NCBI GenBank assembly: GCA_900316365.1
Contig: ONCO01000011.1
Coordinates: 1-42,680, forward strand
Source of the DNA: an uncultured Erysipelotrichaceae bacterium
Lineage (GTDB): Bacteria > Bacillota_I > Bacilli_A > RFN20 > CAG-826
DNA length: 42,680 nucleotides
Reading direction: 5' to 3'
The first letter of the stretch is position 1. Every line of letters starts with the position of its first letter. The translations under genes were made by a program, and so were the position numbers. Shown here piece after piece: positions 25,898-34,759 of the stretch. A model generated the notes under the pieces. The model made no database searches, was not told where the DNA came from, and worked only from the letters and a program-made list of their open reading frames with translations.

Positions 25898-26833
25898 ATG
25901 GAACAGAAAGACATCAATGAATCCGTTGAGACCTTAGAACCTCAAACGGAAAGTTCTATCGGCGAGACTCAAGTCGCCTATACGTTTAAAGACTTCCTTA
26001 AGATGATCGGCAAGCATTGGGTTGCCCTTGTTTTAGCCGCCCTCTTAGGTCTTGCTGGAGGCGTTGTCTATGGCCGTTATGTCCAGAAGCCAAAGTATGA
26101 AGCTTCCTCAAGCTTATACATCTTGAATAACGAGGTTTCTGATAAGGCTAATGATCGCATCACCTACGCGAAGAACATGGCCCGTATCGCCTCTAACTAC
26201 ATGACCCAGACCGAGGTTAAGGAAGTTGCCTGCAAACTCCTTACCGGCGACCTTGAATACAAAGGCAAAGAGAACAGCTTTGAAGGCGCATATACCCCAT
26301 ATGGCAAATACGCCGTGTTCGCAAAGACCAATGACAACAACGAGAAAGTGTATGACACCACCGCTCTTGGAAAATGCTACAAAGTTACCTTAGAGCAGTT
26401 TAACACCAGCGACACTTCCATCTTCTTACACATCAACACCACCACTAAGAACGAGGAATTATCCATCGACGTTGCTAACGCCGTCGTTTCCGCGACCATG
26501 ATGTTGACCGAGGACGAAGAAAGCAGCCCAATCGCCAAAGAACTTAAAGGCTACATCCACTGCATGGCTCCAGCCAATAGCGCTACCAACACCGCCACGA
26601 AGACTTATGTCTTAGCGATCATTGGCACCTTGCTTGGCGCCATCTTAGGCGCTGCCTATGGCATCTTACGCGTCATGCTCAGCACCCGCGTTGCTACCAA
26701 GAAAGAGCTCGAAATCATCACCGGCATTAAAGTCATCGGCATGATTCCAGACTACATTGAGAAAGACGACTCCACTCAGTCGACCCTTGAAAAAGACGAC
26801 GCCGAACATAAAGTCGAGAAGGAGGGCAAATAA
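25898..26833 (+). CDS. Wzz/CpsC-like chain-length determinant
   Basis: The 311-residue protein has the layout of polysaccharide co-polymerases: an N-terminal membrane segment (WVALVLAALLGLAGGVVYGRYV), an external domain beginning PKYEASSSLYIL, and a C-terminal membrane segment (TYVLAIIGTLLGAILGAAYGILRVML). An acidic and basic cytoplasmic tail follows. The pattern P-x-Y-E-A-S-S after the first segment is characteristic of the Wzz domain. Start ATG 25898 is preferred to TTG 25871; AAAGGTG lies about 11 nt upstream. In Gram-positive systems such a protein activates the BY-kinase, encoded immediately downstream with a 2-bp gap. Confidence 0.87.
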   Translation: MEQKDINESVETLEPQTESSIGETQVAYTFKDFLKMIGKHWVALVLAALLGLAGGVVYGRYVQKPKYEASSSLYILNNEVSDKANDRITYAKNMARIASNYMTQTEVKEVACKLLTGDLEYKGKENSFEGAYTPYGKYAVFAKTNDNNEKVYDTTALGKCYKVTLEQFNTSDTSIFLHINTTTKNEELSIDVANAVVSATMMLTEDEESSPIAKELKGYIHCMAPANSATNTATKTYVLAIIGTLLGAILGAAYGILRVMLSTRVATKKELEIITGIKVIGMIPDYIEKDDSTQSTLEKDDAEHKVEKEGK

Positions 26834-26835
26834 CC

Positions 26836-27675
26836 ATGGAAGAGAAAAAGAAGAAGAAAACCTCATTAGGCAAGAAACTTACCACGGTCGAAACCGGCCC
26901 TGCCCCAAAACGTATTAACGAAGTTAGCTTAGTCGACCTTGAATCTGACGTTGCTGACGCCTATCTCCGTTTACAGACCAACATCAGTTTTGCTTCTATC
27001 GACAAAGAACTTAGATGCTTTGCTATGACTTCTGCAGAAGAGGCTGAAGGCAAAACCACCTCTATCTCTAACCTCGCCTATGTCTATGCCCAGAAAGGCC
27101 TTAAGGTTCTCCTTATCGACTTAGACTTAAGAAGGCCATCTGTTCATAAGTTCCTTCAGTTAAACAACTCCATCGGCGTGGTCGACATCTGCAAGGGCGA
27201 CGCCACCTTCAAGGATGCGGTCCAGCATTTCGAAAAGGGAAATTTCGACGTCCTTACTCCAGGCACGAAAACACCATTCCCTGGCAAGATCTATGAATCC
27301 AAGGCTTTGGCCGATATCATCGAGCAAGCCAAAAAAGACTATGACTTCGTCCTCATCGACACCGCTCCGATCTTAGTCGTTAACGACGCCTTAGCAATCG
27401 CGTCTCACATTGACGGTTACGTCCTCGTCTGCGCGCAGCACCTCTCCCGCAAGAGAAGCGTTCTCGACGCCGTAAACAACCTTCGTTCCAAAGGTATCAA
27501 TATCATTGGTATCTGCATGACTATGTGCGATAACTACGAAGACGCTGGACGTGGTTATGGTTATAGCTACAGCTATGGTTATGGAAACAAATACGGCTAT
27601 GGCTATGGTCGTTATGGCGGATACCGTAACGATGGTAAGTCCCACCACCCACACAGCGAAGAAAACGATAAATAA
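26836..27675 (+). CDS. CpsD/CapB-like bacterial tyrosine kinase
   Basis: The 279-residue protein is the cytoplasmic kinase that works with the Wzz-like protein to control capsule synthesis. It has a variant Walker A (SAEEAEGKTT, Lys73), Walker A' (VLLIDLDLRRP, 93-101) and Walker B (FVLIDTAP, 171-178). The C-terminal tail (234-263) is a Gly/Tyr cluster with eleven tyrosines, the expected autophosphorylation site, and it ends in a His-rich tip. In the Walker A loop the usual Pro-Gly is Glu-Ala. GGAGG sits nine to ten bases before the ATG. The operon ends at the 27694-27718 terminator with no glycosyltransferase genes, so the cognate polysaccharide locus must be elsewhere, possibly at 39-42 kb. 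Confidence 0.9.
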   Translation: MEEKKKKKTSLGKKLTTVETGPAPKRINEVSLVDLESDVADAYLRLQTNISFASIDKELRCFAMTSAEEAEGKTTSISNLAYVYAQKGLKVLLIDLDLRRPSVHKFLQLNNSIGVVDICKGDATFKDAVQHFEKGNFDVLTPGTKTPFPGKIYESKALADIIEQAKKDYDFVLIDTAPILVVNDALAIASHIDGYVLVCAQHLSRKRSVLDAVNNLRSKGINIIGICMTMCDNYEDAGRGYGYSYSYGYGNKYGYGYGRYGGYRNDGKSHHPHSEENDK

Positions 27676-27691
27676 CCATATAGACAACAAA

Positions 27692-27718
27692 GACCCGAGC
27701 AGTAACTCGGGCCTTTTT
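27692..27718. terminator. Terminator between the BY-kinase and gdhA genes
   Basis: CCCGAG (27694-27699), loop CAGTAA, CTCGGG (27706-27711), then CCTTTTTG on the plus strand. On the minus strand TCTTTGTTG follows, so it may also serve gdhA, which ends at 27739. Confidence 0.8.
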
Positions 27719-27738
27719 GTCAATGTCGATAAGGGTTA

Positions 27739-29094
27739 TTAGATTCCTTGGGCGAGCATCGCTTCTGCGACCTTCTCGAATCCGGCGATATCGCTTCCGG
27801 TTTTCAGGTCATAGACGTTCTTGCCATACTTCAAGGTGTGCTTGTAGCCGTTAGCAAAGATCTCCTTCATGATGGCATGGAGTTTCTCGTCCACTTCTTC
27901 AAAGCTCCAAGACAAGCGTTCGGAGTTCTGGGCCATCTCTAAGCCAGACACGGCGACGCCACCGGCATTCGCAGCTTTCGCTGGACCGAAGACAACCTCA
28001 TGATCGATGAAGTATTCAATCGCCTCGGAGCTAGACGGCATGTTTGCGCCTTCAAAGACGGCTTTAACGCCGTGAGCGACAAGCGCCTTGGCATCGTCTA
28101 AACCAATCTCATTTTGGGTCGCGCATGGCAAAGCAATACCGCACGGGATAGACCAGATACCTTCCTTGCCATATGTTCCCGCGTGATAAGAACCTTTGCC
28201 GGCCCTTTCGACATAAGAAGATAATCTGCCTCTTTCGACTTCTTTGATCTGCTTCACAACCTCAAGATCGATGCCGTTGTTATCAACGATATAGCCATTG
28301 GAATCGGATAAAGCGATGACAGTCGCCCCTAACGCAGTTGCTTTTTCAGCTGCGTAGATAGCGACGTTACCAGACCCGGAGATGACAACCTTCTTACCTT
28401 TGAAATCAGTATGGAGAATCGTGCTTAAAGCTTCGGAAGCGTAATAGCAGAGACCATAACCTGTAGCCTCTTTTCTAGCAAGAGAACCGCCGAAGGAAAG
28501 ACCTTTACCGGTCAACACACCAGAGAAGTCCCCGGTGATGCGTTTGTACTGACCAAAGAAATAACCGATCTCGCGCCCACCAACACCAATATCACCAGCA
28601 GGAACATCTTTGTTCGGGCCGATGTATTTATATAGCTCAGTCATGAAGGACTGGCAGAACCTCATGATCTCATTATCGGATTTGCCTTTAGGGTCGAAGT
28701 CGCTTCCGCCTTTGCCGCCACCCATATTTAGGGTAGTAAGGGAGTTCTTTAAAGTCTGCTCCAAGCCAAGGAACTTGATGATCGATTCATTGACGGATGG
28801 ATGGAAACGGAGACCACCTTTATAAGGGCCAATCGCGGAATTATATTGGACACGGTAACCGTTATTTACCTGGATTTTGCCACTATCATCAGTCCAGAGA
28901 ACCTTAAATTGGATGAAGCGTTCCGGCATAAGGAAACGCTCTAGTAAGCTCTTCTCCTCGAACTCAGGATGTTCGGCAATATATTTGTCTAACGAGGTAA
29001 GAATATTAGTCGCAGCTTCCTGGTATTCAGGTAACCCCTTATTAGCAACGAGGAACTTCTCTAGAACCTCTTTTGTGTACTTATGTAATTCCAT
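27739..29094 (-). CDS. gdhA: NADP-type glutamate dehydrogenase
   Basis: The enzyme aminates 2-oxoglutarate to glutamate, assimilating ammonium. Family motifs are GYRVQYNSAIGPYKGGLRFHPSVN (in part), GGGKGGSDFDPKGKS with the catalytic Lys, DVPAGDIGVGGREIGY, and a Rossmann turn SGSGNVAIYAAEKA. Starting at ATG 29094 gives 451 residues, the normal length of hexameric bacterial GDH, with GGGGGT eight bases upstream; the earlier in-frame codon at 29130 would add 12 atypical residues. It lies 53 bp after the ROK-like gene on the same strand, so it may share the amino-sugar transcript or have its own promoter. A small palindrome GCATAAATATGC lies just upstream. The coenzyme is inferred from subfamily resemblance. 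Confidence 0.92.
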   Translation of the reverse strand: MELHKYTKEVLEKFLVANKGLPEYQEAATNILTSLDKYIAEHPEFEEKSLLERFLMPERFIQFKVLWTDDSGKIQVNNGYRVQYNSAIGPYKGGLRFHPSVNESIIKFLGLEQTLKNSLTTLNMGGGKGGSDFDPKGKSDNEIMRFCQSFMTELYKYIGPNKDVPAGDIGVGGREIGYFFGQYKRITGDFSGVLTGKGLSFGGSLARKEATGYGLCYYASEALSTILHTDFKGKKVVISGSGNVAIYAAEKATALGATVIALSDSNGYIVDNNGIDLEVVKQIKEVERGRLSSYVERAGKGSYHAGTYGKEGIWSIPCGIALPCATQNEIGLDDAKALVAHGVKAVFEGANMPSSSEAIEYFIDHEVVFGPAKAANAGGVAVSGLEMAQNSERLSWSFEEVDEKLHAIMKEIFANGYKHTLKYGKNVYDLKTGSDIAGFEKVAEAMLAQGI

Positions 29095-29147
29095 AGTTTT
29101 GACCCCCGCATAAATATGCACTAAAACCAAAAAATGTTAATCAAAAA

Positions 29148-30461
29148 CTAATCTAGTTTTGGAAGACTTGCAGCGGTATAGCTCTGGCCAAGGCGCTTGA
29201 AGTTCTCGTCGGCCGAGAAGATATCGATCTCTAATCCAAGTTTTTTAACAGCATCTTTCGCGGTTTTAATTAGTACATCTCCGCCTCTTCCGGTCATAAC
29301 GCGCCCTAAAAGAAGGACAGATTTGATATCCAAGAATTTTGCGTATAAGGCAATCGCATCACCTAAATAACGCCCCATATCTTCGTAAGCTTTATCAAGG
29401 CATCCATCATTGGCCTTTTGAATAGCGGCAAGCTGCTCTGCCAAAGAACCATCAAAAAAATAGCCTGCAAGTTTTGCTAAACGAATGATGCCTTTTTGGG
29501 ATAGATATTCAGATCCTGCGCCCTTAATTCCTGTCGCGTAATGTGCGGCAGCCTCACCGCTGTAATTCATCGGAACTTTGCCCAATTCGTTGATCCAACC
29601 ATTGAATGAATGATTTAACGAATAACCAGCAGCTTCCGAAGTGCCCATGGCAACGCCAAGAATATGGTCTTTACCATAAAGCATCTCTCCGCCTAAGGCA
29701 GTAACGTCGCCATCGTTAGAGACTTTTACAGGCGCGCCGCCGAATTCTTTATCGGCGATATCCTTAAATATCGTTCTGACATATTCCTTTTGGTCAGCGG
29801 CGGGAACTTTGATAAACAAGTTGGACTGTGCAACTTCATCATTCATGACAATACCTGCGGTAGAAACGCCAATTGCATCGACTCTATCGAGATGGGCAGC
29901 GGCCCTCTTCATAGAATCAAGGATTCCATCGTAATGGTAATGCCAATCGCTTTCCTCTTTCGGTAGCCAAAGCACTTCCTCGGAGAAGACAACTTCTCCG
30001 TCTTTTACGGCAGAAACCTTTCTATCGCTTCCGCCGGCATCAAAACCAATCCTTTGACCTTTGAAATCTCCAGAGACAGGAATGATTAACTCTTTCTCGG
30101 TTAAAGGCTTATCAGAATAAGAGAAAACGAATGGAGTTTTAAATACTTCTTCCATTCCTTTTTCGCTATTGATGAGTTCTGGGTCGTTATCTTTATGGGC
30201 AAGAATGCAGTCGAAAATACCTTTGTCGCCTTCGATAACAATCTCATTTCCACCAACCATCCATATCAACGTAAGGATGATTTTCTTAACGTAGAAGTAA
30301 GATTCCTCAATGCCGGAAGTAATCTTTGTGTTATAGATATGGCAAATCTCATCGAAACGTTTGATGGCGATGCTTAAAGGAACCGAGCCTTTGGCCTCAA
30401 ACTCCGTTAAAGCAGCATATCCGGAGATATAGTCTTTGTCGTAATTCATGCCGTTAGACAT
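29148..30461 (-). CDS. ROK-like sugar kinase with N-terminal extension
   Basis: Residues 138-437 have an actin-like ATPase fold of the ROK type: phosphate-1 motif IGFDAGGSDRKVSAV (Asp141), IGVSTAGIV, a probable catalytic Asp in NDGDVTALGG, and the phosphate-2 region GVAMGTSEAAGY. The Cys-rich zinc motif of many ROK kinases is absent. The first about 135 residues have no counterpart in a usual 290-320 residue ROK protein and no helix-turn-helix is obvious. The ATG overlaps the upstream stop as TAATG, with GGAG eight bases before, so it is the third gene of the nagA operon. A hexosamine kinase role is an inference from context. Confidence 0.8.
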   Translation of the reverse strand: MSNGMNYDKDYISGYAALTEFEAKGSVPLSIAIKRFDEICHIYNTKITSGIEESYFYVKKIILTLIWMVGGNEIVIEGDKGIFDCILAHKDNDPELINSEKGMEEVFKTPFVFSYSDKPLTEKELIIPVSGDFKGQRIGFDAGGSDRKVSAVKDGEVVFSEEVLWLPKEESDWHYHYDGILDSMKRAAAHLDRVDAIGVSTAGIVMNDEVAQSNLFIKVPAADQKEYVRTIFKDIADKEFGGAPVKVSNDGDVTALGGEMLYGKDHILGVAMGTSEAAGYSLNHSFNGWINELGKVPMNYSGEAAAHYATGIKGAGSEYLSQKGIIRLAKLAGYFFDGSLAEQLAAIQKANDGCLDKAYEDMGRYLGDAIALYAKFLDIKSVLLLGRVMTGRGGDVLIKTAKDAVKKLGLEIDIFSADENFKRLGQSYTAASLPKLD

Positions 30462-31582
30462 TATTTCATCTCCATCAATACGTCACGGACGATTTGTTCC
30501 ATCTTATCTTTATTGGCCAACATATCTTCCATGTAGTACAGCTGAGTCCTGGATTTGAGTAATGAGTTATTACCAGTTCCCTGGAAATATGGATCACCCA
30601 TAAGATAGTCAGTTAAATACCTCATACCCAATTCATAGGCCATAACCATGCAGGAGGTGGCTAAGAGGTTAATCTCGCTATCGGAAAGAGTGTCCTTCGT
30701 TTCCTTAAGGAACCCACGGACATAAGCCTTAAATAAACTCAAGTTGATATGGATCTTAGATTTATCTTGCTCCGTCTTAGAGGCCGTTGAGGCGCCGCTT
30801 CTAATCGCATCGCCAAAGTCATTGACGGAATAGCCAGGCATACAGGTATCTAAATCTAGGACACAAATTGGTTTGCCAGTCTTCTTATCTAACATGACAT
30901 TGTTAAGCTTCGTGTCGTTATGAGTGGCCCTTAACGGTAAAGAACCATCTTTGATATATGGGTTATAGACATCCTTGAGATAGGAATATTTCCTAGTTAA
31001 CTCGATGAGTTCGGTGGCCTCTTTGACACGCCCACAGGCGTCTTCTTTGACGGCATTTTCGAAAGCGACATATCTAGCTGGGGTGTTATGGAAATCAATA
31101 ATGGTTTCGTATAGCTCGGAGACAGGGAAATCCGCTAAATCGTGCTGGAATCTACCAAAGGCAATACCCCCCTGCTCAAAGACTTTTTCGTTTGGGGTGC
31201 CGCCATAAGCCTCTCCCTCGATGAAACGCATCGCCCTCCAGAATCCGCCATTAGGATCGACATAGAACGGTTTGTCATCATGGGTATGGATGAGGTTAAG
31301 GACTTCTTTCTCTGGATCCCCGCCTCTCTCTTTGACTTTCTTCGCCACATGGCGGGTAAGCCTATCCATGTTGATCATGACTTCATCTGGTTTCTTATAG
31401 ACGTAGGTATTAACCTTCTGGAGGATATAACGGTGATGTGTGTCCCCTTCGACGAAATGGACGTCGAAAGTGTCGTTGATATGACCGGCAATGATTCTCT
31501 TATAGCCAATGAATTCGCCTTCAAAGGCAAACTGTTTTAATGCGTTTTCTACTTCTTCGATTGTTAAGGATAAGGTAGCCAT
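30461..31582 (-). CDS. NahK-like N-acetylhexosamine kinase (APH family)
   Basis: The 373-residue protein belongs to the aminoglycoside phosphotransferase/choline-kinase fold. Motifs are a nucleotide loop (AGHINDTFDV, 32-41), catalytic ATHNDTKLNNVMLD (His221, Asp223), and metal-binding CVLDLDTCMPG (Asp243, Asp245) followed by DFGDAIRSG. The HNDTK and DLDTxMPG patterns and the length resemble bifidobacterial NahK, which phosphorylates GlcNAc and GalNAc at C1 in the lacto-N-biose/galacto-N-biose pathway. It starts 7 bp after the nagA stop, with AAGGA 11 bases upstream, and overlaps the ROK gene by one base. The gene symbol is withheld because related kinases act on other sugars. Confidence 0.82.
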   Translation of the reverse strand: MATLSLTIEEVENALKQFAFEGEFIGYKRIIAGHINDTFDVHFVEGDTHHRYILQKVNTYVYKKPDEVMINMDRLTRHVAKKVKERGGDPEKEVLNLIHTHDDKPFYVDPNGGFWRAMRFIEGEAYGGTPNEKVFEQGGIAFGRFQHDLADFPVSELYETIIDFHNTPARYVAFENAVKEDACGRVKEATELIELTRKYSYLKDVYNPYIKDGSLPLRATHNDTKLNNVMLDKKTGKPICVLDLDTCMPGYSVNDFGDAIRSGASTASKTEQDKSKIHINLSLFKAYVRGFLKETKDTLSDSEINLLATSCMVMAYELGMRYLTDYLMGDPYFQGTGNNSLLKSRTQLYYMEDMLANKDKMEQIVRDVLMEMK

Positions 31583-31589
31583 ATCGTTT

Positions 31590-32780
31590 TTATTCCTTGC
31601 TATAGATCACTTCGCCATCTCTGATGGTCTTATACACATTGACATCCTTATCGATAATGGCAAAGTCCGCTTTTTTGCCTTCCTTGATGGATCCAATCTC
31701 ATTCTCCATCTTTAGGTTTCTAGCAGGATTGATGGTAGCCATATCGATGGCATCTTCCAATGAGATGCCCAAAACATTCTTAACATTACGAATACCTTCA
31801 TTGAGATGGAGGATAGATCCAGCAAGAACGCCGTTCTCTAATCTAGCAGTACCGTCTTTAACCACAACAGGTTGTCCACCCAATTGATACATACCATCTG
31901 GTAAACCTTTAGCTTCCATAGAGTCGGTAATGAGAGCGATCTTATCTTTGCCCTTCATACGATAAAGGATGCGAATTGCATCTGCGCAAACATGGTGTAA
32001 GTCAGCGATAAGCTCGCAAGAAACGGAATCGGACAACATCATCGCACCTAAGGTACCAACATCGCGATGGTGTAAACCCTTTTGGGCGTTATAGGTATGG
32101 GTAGAGATGGAGAAACCGTTTCTTACCGCGTCAAAGGCTTCTTCCGCGGTGTCATCGGAATGACCGAGCGATGGGGCGATGCCGTGCTTTAGCATCTCTT
32201 TGGCAAATTCTTCATTCCCTGGCTTATAGCAGACGGTAGCAATCTTGATGTGATCACCGGAAGCGGCGATGAAATCATCAAGGTCCTTTACGTTAAGCGG
32301 AAGGATATCGCCAGGGTTTTGGGCGCCGCAAAAGGCTTTGGAAATAAATGGGCCTTCAAGGTGGACACCTACCGCTCTCGCGCCATCTTTATGTTCTTTG
32401 GATAAATACTCATTAATAGCAGATAAGGCTTTAATTATGATGTCTTTCTCCATCGTCATAGTTGTGAAGTTAAAGGTCGTAGTTCCATCCATAGCCTGGA
32501 ATATAGCAATGGTCTCTAAATCTTTCTCCGTGCCATTCATAGCGTCGGATCCGCCCGCGCCGTGAATATGCTCATCAACAAAGCCAGGGACGAGGATTTG
32601 GCCTTCCGCCAATTCCTCAAAACCTGCGGTGTCCATATCATCGCCGATGTTGTCTATCGTTCCATCTTTGATGGATAAATTGGTCTTAACAATGCCTTTG
32701 CCTTCGACGTAAATTAACGAATTCTTATAACCTTTGATCATAGAAATAGCTCTCTTCTTGCATTGTAGATACTCTAACAT
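31590..32780 (-). CDS. nagA: N-acetylglucosamine-6-phosphate deacetylase
   Basis: The enzyme removes acetate from GlcNAc-6-phosphate. It has the amidohydrolase features of NagA: the metal motif in GFVDEHIHGAGG (His71, His73), metal ligand Glu142 in HLEGPF, ligands His207 (GHSDD) and His228 (STHTYN), and the catalytic Asp286 in LITDSMEAKG. ATG 32780 is chosen because GGAGG (32789-32793) lies exactly eight bases upstream; a later ATG at 32741 gives a more family-like N-terminus but lacks a good ribosome site. It heads an operon with the NahK-like and ROK-like genes and is divergent from glmS, so breakdown and synthesis of amino sugars face each other across 128 bp. Confidence 0.9.
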   Translation of the reverse strand: MLEYLQCKKRAISMIKGYKNSLIYVEGKGIVKTNLSIKDGTIDNIGDDMDTAGFEELAEGQILVPGFVDEHIHGAGGSDAMNGTEKDLETIAIFQAMDGTTTFNFTTMTMEKDIIIKALSAINEYLSKEHKDGARAVGVHLEGPFISKAFCGAQNPGDILPLNVKDLDDFIAASGDHIKIATVCYKPGNEEFAKEMLKHGIAPSLGHSDDTAEEAFDAVRNGFSISTHTYNAQKGLHHRDVGTLGAMMLSDSVSCELIADLHHVCADAIRILYRMKGKDKIALITDSMEAKGLPDGMYQLGGQPVVVKDGTARLENGVLAGSILHLNEGIRNVKNVLGISLEDAIDMATINPARNLKMENEIGSIKEGKKADFAIIDKDVNVYKTIRDGEVIYSKE

Positions 32781-32846
32781 AGTTAGAGCCTCCACCGTTA
32801 GATAGGTTATTTGATTTCATTCATATACGTGTAAAGGTTTAAGTCA

Positions 32847-32855
32847 TGCTAAAAT
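32847..32855 (+). promoter_or_regulatory. Extended -10 of glmS
   Basis: TG-C-TAAAAT (32847-32855) is an extended -10 about 53 bp upstream of ATG 32909; GGGAG lies eight bases before the ATG. The whole nagA-glmS gap is 128 bp, and no glmS ribozyme structure was recognised. Confidence 0.5.
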
Positions 32856-32908
32856 GCTAGTTAAAGTCGGCAAAGACAAGACTTGTTCATCATTAGGGAG
32901 CCTTAACT

Positions 32909-34690
32909 ATGTGCGGTATCGTTGGTTACATCGGCAAAAAAGACGCCAGAAGCATTATTTTGGATGGCCTTCAAAAACTAGAATATCGCGGATATGATTC
33001 TGCCGGCGTTGGCTTAGTCGGTAACGGCGAAGTAAAGATCTATAAGGACAAAGGCCGCGTCGCCCATTTAAAAGAATTGGTCGACACCTCTTTTGAGACT
33101 CATGTCGGTATTGGTCACACTAGATGGGCAACTCATGGTTCCCCTACCAAGATGAATGCTCATCCGCACACATCACAAAGCGGTCGTTTTACCATCGTCC
33201 ATAATGGTGTTATCGAAAACTTCCGTGAATTAAAAGCTAGATACCTTTCCGGCTACTCCTTTAAATCTCAGACCGACACCGAAGTTATTGCCAACTTATT
33301 GGAACGTTACTTCAACAAATATGGAAGTTTCGACAGGGCTTTTTCCAAAACCTTAAGCAGATTAGAAGGTTCTTTCGCTTTATTAATTCTTGATAATACT
33401 AACCTAGACACCATCTACTTCGCCAAGAATAAGACTCCGTTAGTTGTTGGTATCGCCGAGGACGGCATCGTTTTTGGATCTGACGTCATTCCACTCGCCG
33501 GAAACGCGAAGAAGTATGTCTCTCTCGACGACGGTGTTAAAGGCAAAGCCACTAAAGACGGTGTTGAGTTCACCGACTTCGTGGGGTTGCAAGAAGATAT
33601 CGAATACAAAGAGTTAGATATTACTGCTGACGAGTTAACCAAAGGATCTTACCCTCACTTTATGTTGAAGGAAATCAACGAAGAGCCAAGTGTTGTTAGA
33701 AAACTCGTCCAGGAATACTTCGACGAAGATGATATTGTCATCAACGAGAAACTATTAGAGACCATCCGTAATTGCGACAAGATCAACCTCGTCGCTTGCG
33801 GCACATCTATGCACGCCTCATACATGGCTAAGTACTTCTTTGAGAAGTTCTGTGAAATCCCAACCGAAGTCTTCTGCGCTTCCGAGTTGGTCTATTCAAC
33901 CCCTCTCATCAAAGATAATCCATGCTTTATCTTCTTATCTCAATCCGGCGAGACCGCAGACTCAATCGCCTGCATGAAGAAGTTCAACGATCAGAAGTTC
34001 CCAATTATTGCGATTACCAATGTTCCTTCGTCCACAATGGTCAGCATCGCTGACTTCCATTTAGATCTTCATGCCGGACCAGAGGTTGCCGTTGCATCTA
34101 CCAAAGCTTATACAGCAGAAGTTATTGTTACCTGCATTTTAGCCAAAGCCGTTAGAGGCAAAAAAACGCACCTCTCTTATAACTTAGAGAAGTGCGCGGT
34201 TGCGATGGAGGAGGTTATCTCAAAAGCTCCAATCATCGAAATGATGGCGAAGCAAATCATGGATGCGAGCGATGTGTTCTTTATCGGTAGAGGTATCGAC
34301 TATTGGGCTTGCCTCGAATGCTCCCTTAAATTAAAAGAAGTCTCGTACATTCATTCAGAAGCTTTCCCTTCTGGCGAATTAAAACACGGCACAATCGCAT
34401 TAATTGAAAAGGGCACTCCGGTTATTACTATCTGCACCCAAGAAGGCACCAACCCGATTGTCAGAAACAATCTCGTTGAGACTCAGGCTAGAGGATCTAA
34501 ACCATTTGTCATTTCGACCGAATCTCTTTCAGTGGCTTCTGACGCAATCGACATTCCAAACGTCAACCACTATTTGAGTCCGTTAATCTCGGTTATTGTT
34601 GGACAGCTTCTCGCCTATTACGTTGCGACATTAAAAGGCAACGATGTCGATAAACCAAAGAATTTAGCAAAATCGGTTACCGTTGAATAA
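32909..34690 (+). CDS. glmS: Glucosamine-fructose-6-phosphate aminotransferase (isomerizing)
   Basis: GlmS makes glucosamine 6-phosphate from fructose 6-phosphate and glutamine, the first step to UDP-GlcNAc for wall and surface polymers. The protein begins MCGIVGYIG, with Cys2 the N-terminal nucleophile after Met removal. The glutaminase domain has HTRWATHGSPTKMNAHPH, and two SIS domains follow (ACGTSMHASY near residue 296; SQSGETADSIACMKKF near 346). The C-terminus KNLAKSVTVE is the family end, so the 593-residue protein is complete. It is a single plus-strand gene facing the nagA operon. Confidence 0.95.
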   Translation: MCGIVGYIGKKDARSIILDGLQKLEYRGYDSAGVGLVGNGEVKIYKDKGRVAHLKELVDTSFETHVGIGHTRWATHGSPTKMNAHPHTSQSGRFTIVHNGVIENFRELKARYLSGYSFKSQTDTEVIANLLERYFNKYGSFDRAFSKTLSRLEGSFALLILDNTNLDTIYFAKNKTPLVVGIAEDGIVFGSDVIPLAGNAKKYVSLDDGVKGKATKDGVEFTDFVGLQEDIEYKELDITADELTKGSYPHFMLKEINEEPSVVRKLVQEYFDEDDIVINEKLLETIRNCDKINLVACGTSMHASYMAKYFFEKFCEIPTEVFCASELVYSTPLIKDNPCFIFLSQSGETADSIACMKKFNDQKFPIIAITNVPSSTMVSIADFHLDLHAGPEVAVASTKAYTAEVIVTCILAKAVRGKKTHLSYNLEKCAVAMEEVISKAPIIEMMAKQIMDASDVFFIGRGIDYWACLECSLKLKEVSYIHSEAFPSGELKHGTIALIEKGTPVITICTQEGTNPIVRNNLVETQARGSKPFVISTESLSVASDAIDIPNVNHYLSPLISVIVGQLLAYYVATLKGNDVDKPKNLAKSVTVE

Positions 34691-34759
34691 ACAAAAAGAA
34701 ATGCATCGACGCCTTTATAGCGATAAGAGAAATAGCTGACTTGTTTCTTTCATCTTTAA

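Noticed and set aside
27544-27630. Tandem Gly-Tyr coding repeats taken as a DNA repeat element
   Set aside because: They are explained by the tyrosine cluster of the BY-kinase tail.
32781-32908. glmS ribozyme upstream of glmS
   Set aside because: The gap is only 128 bp, already holds the divergent promoters, and I could not see the ribozyme core.
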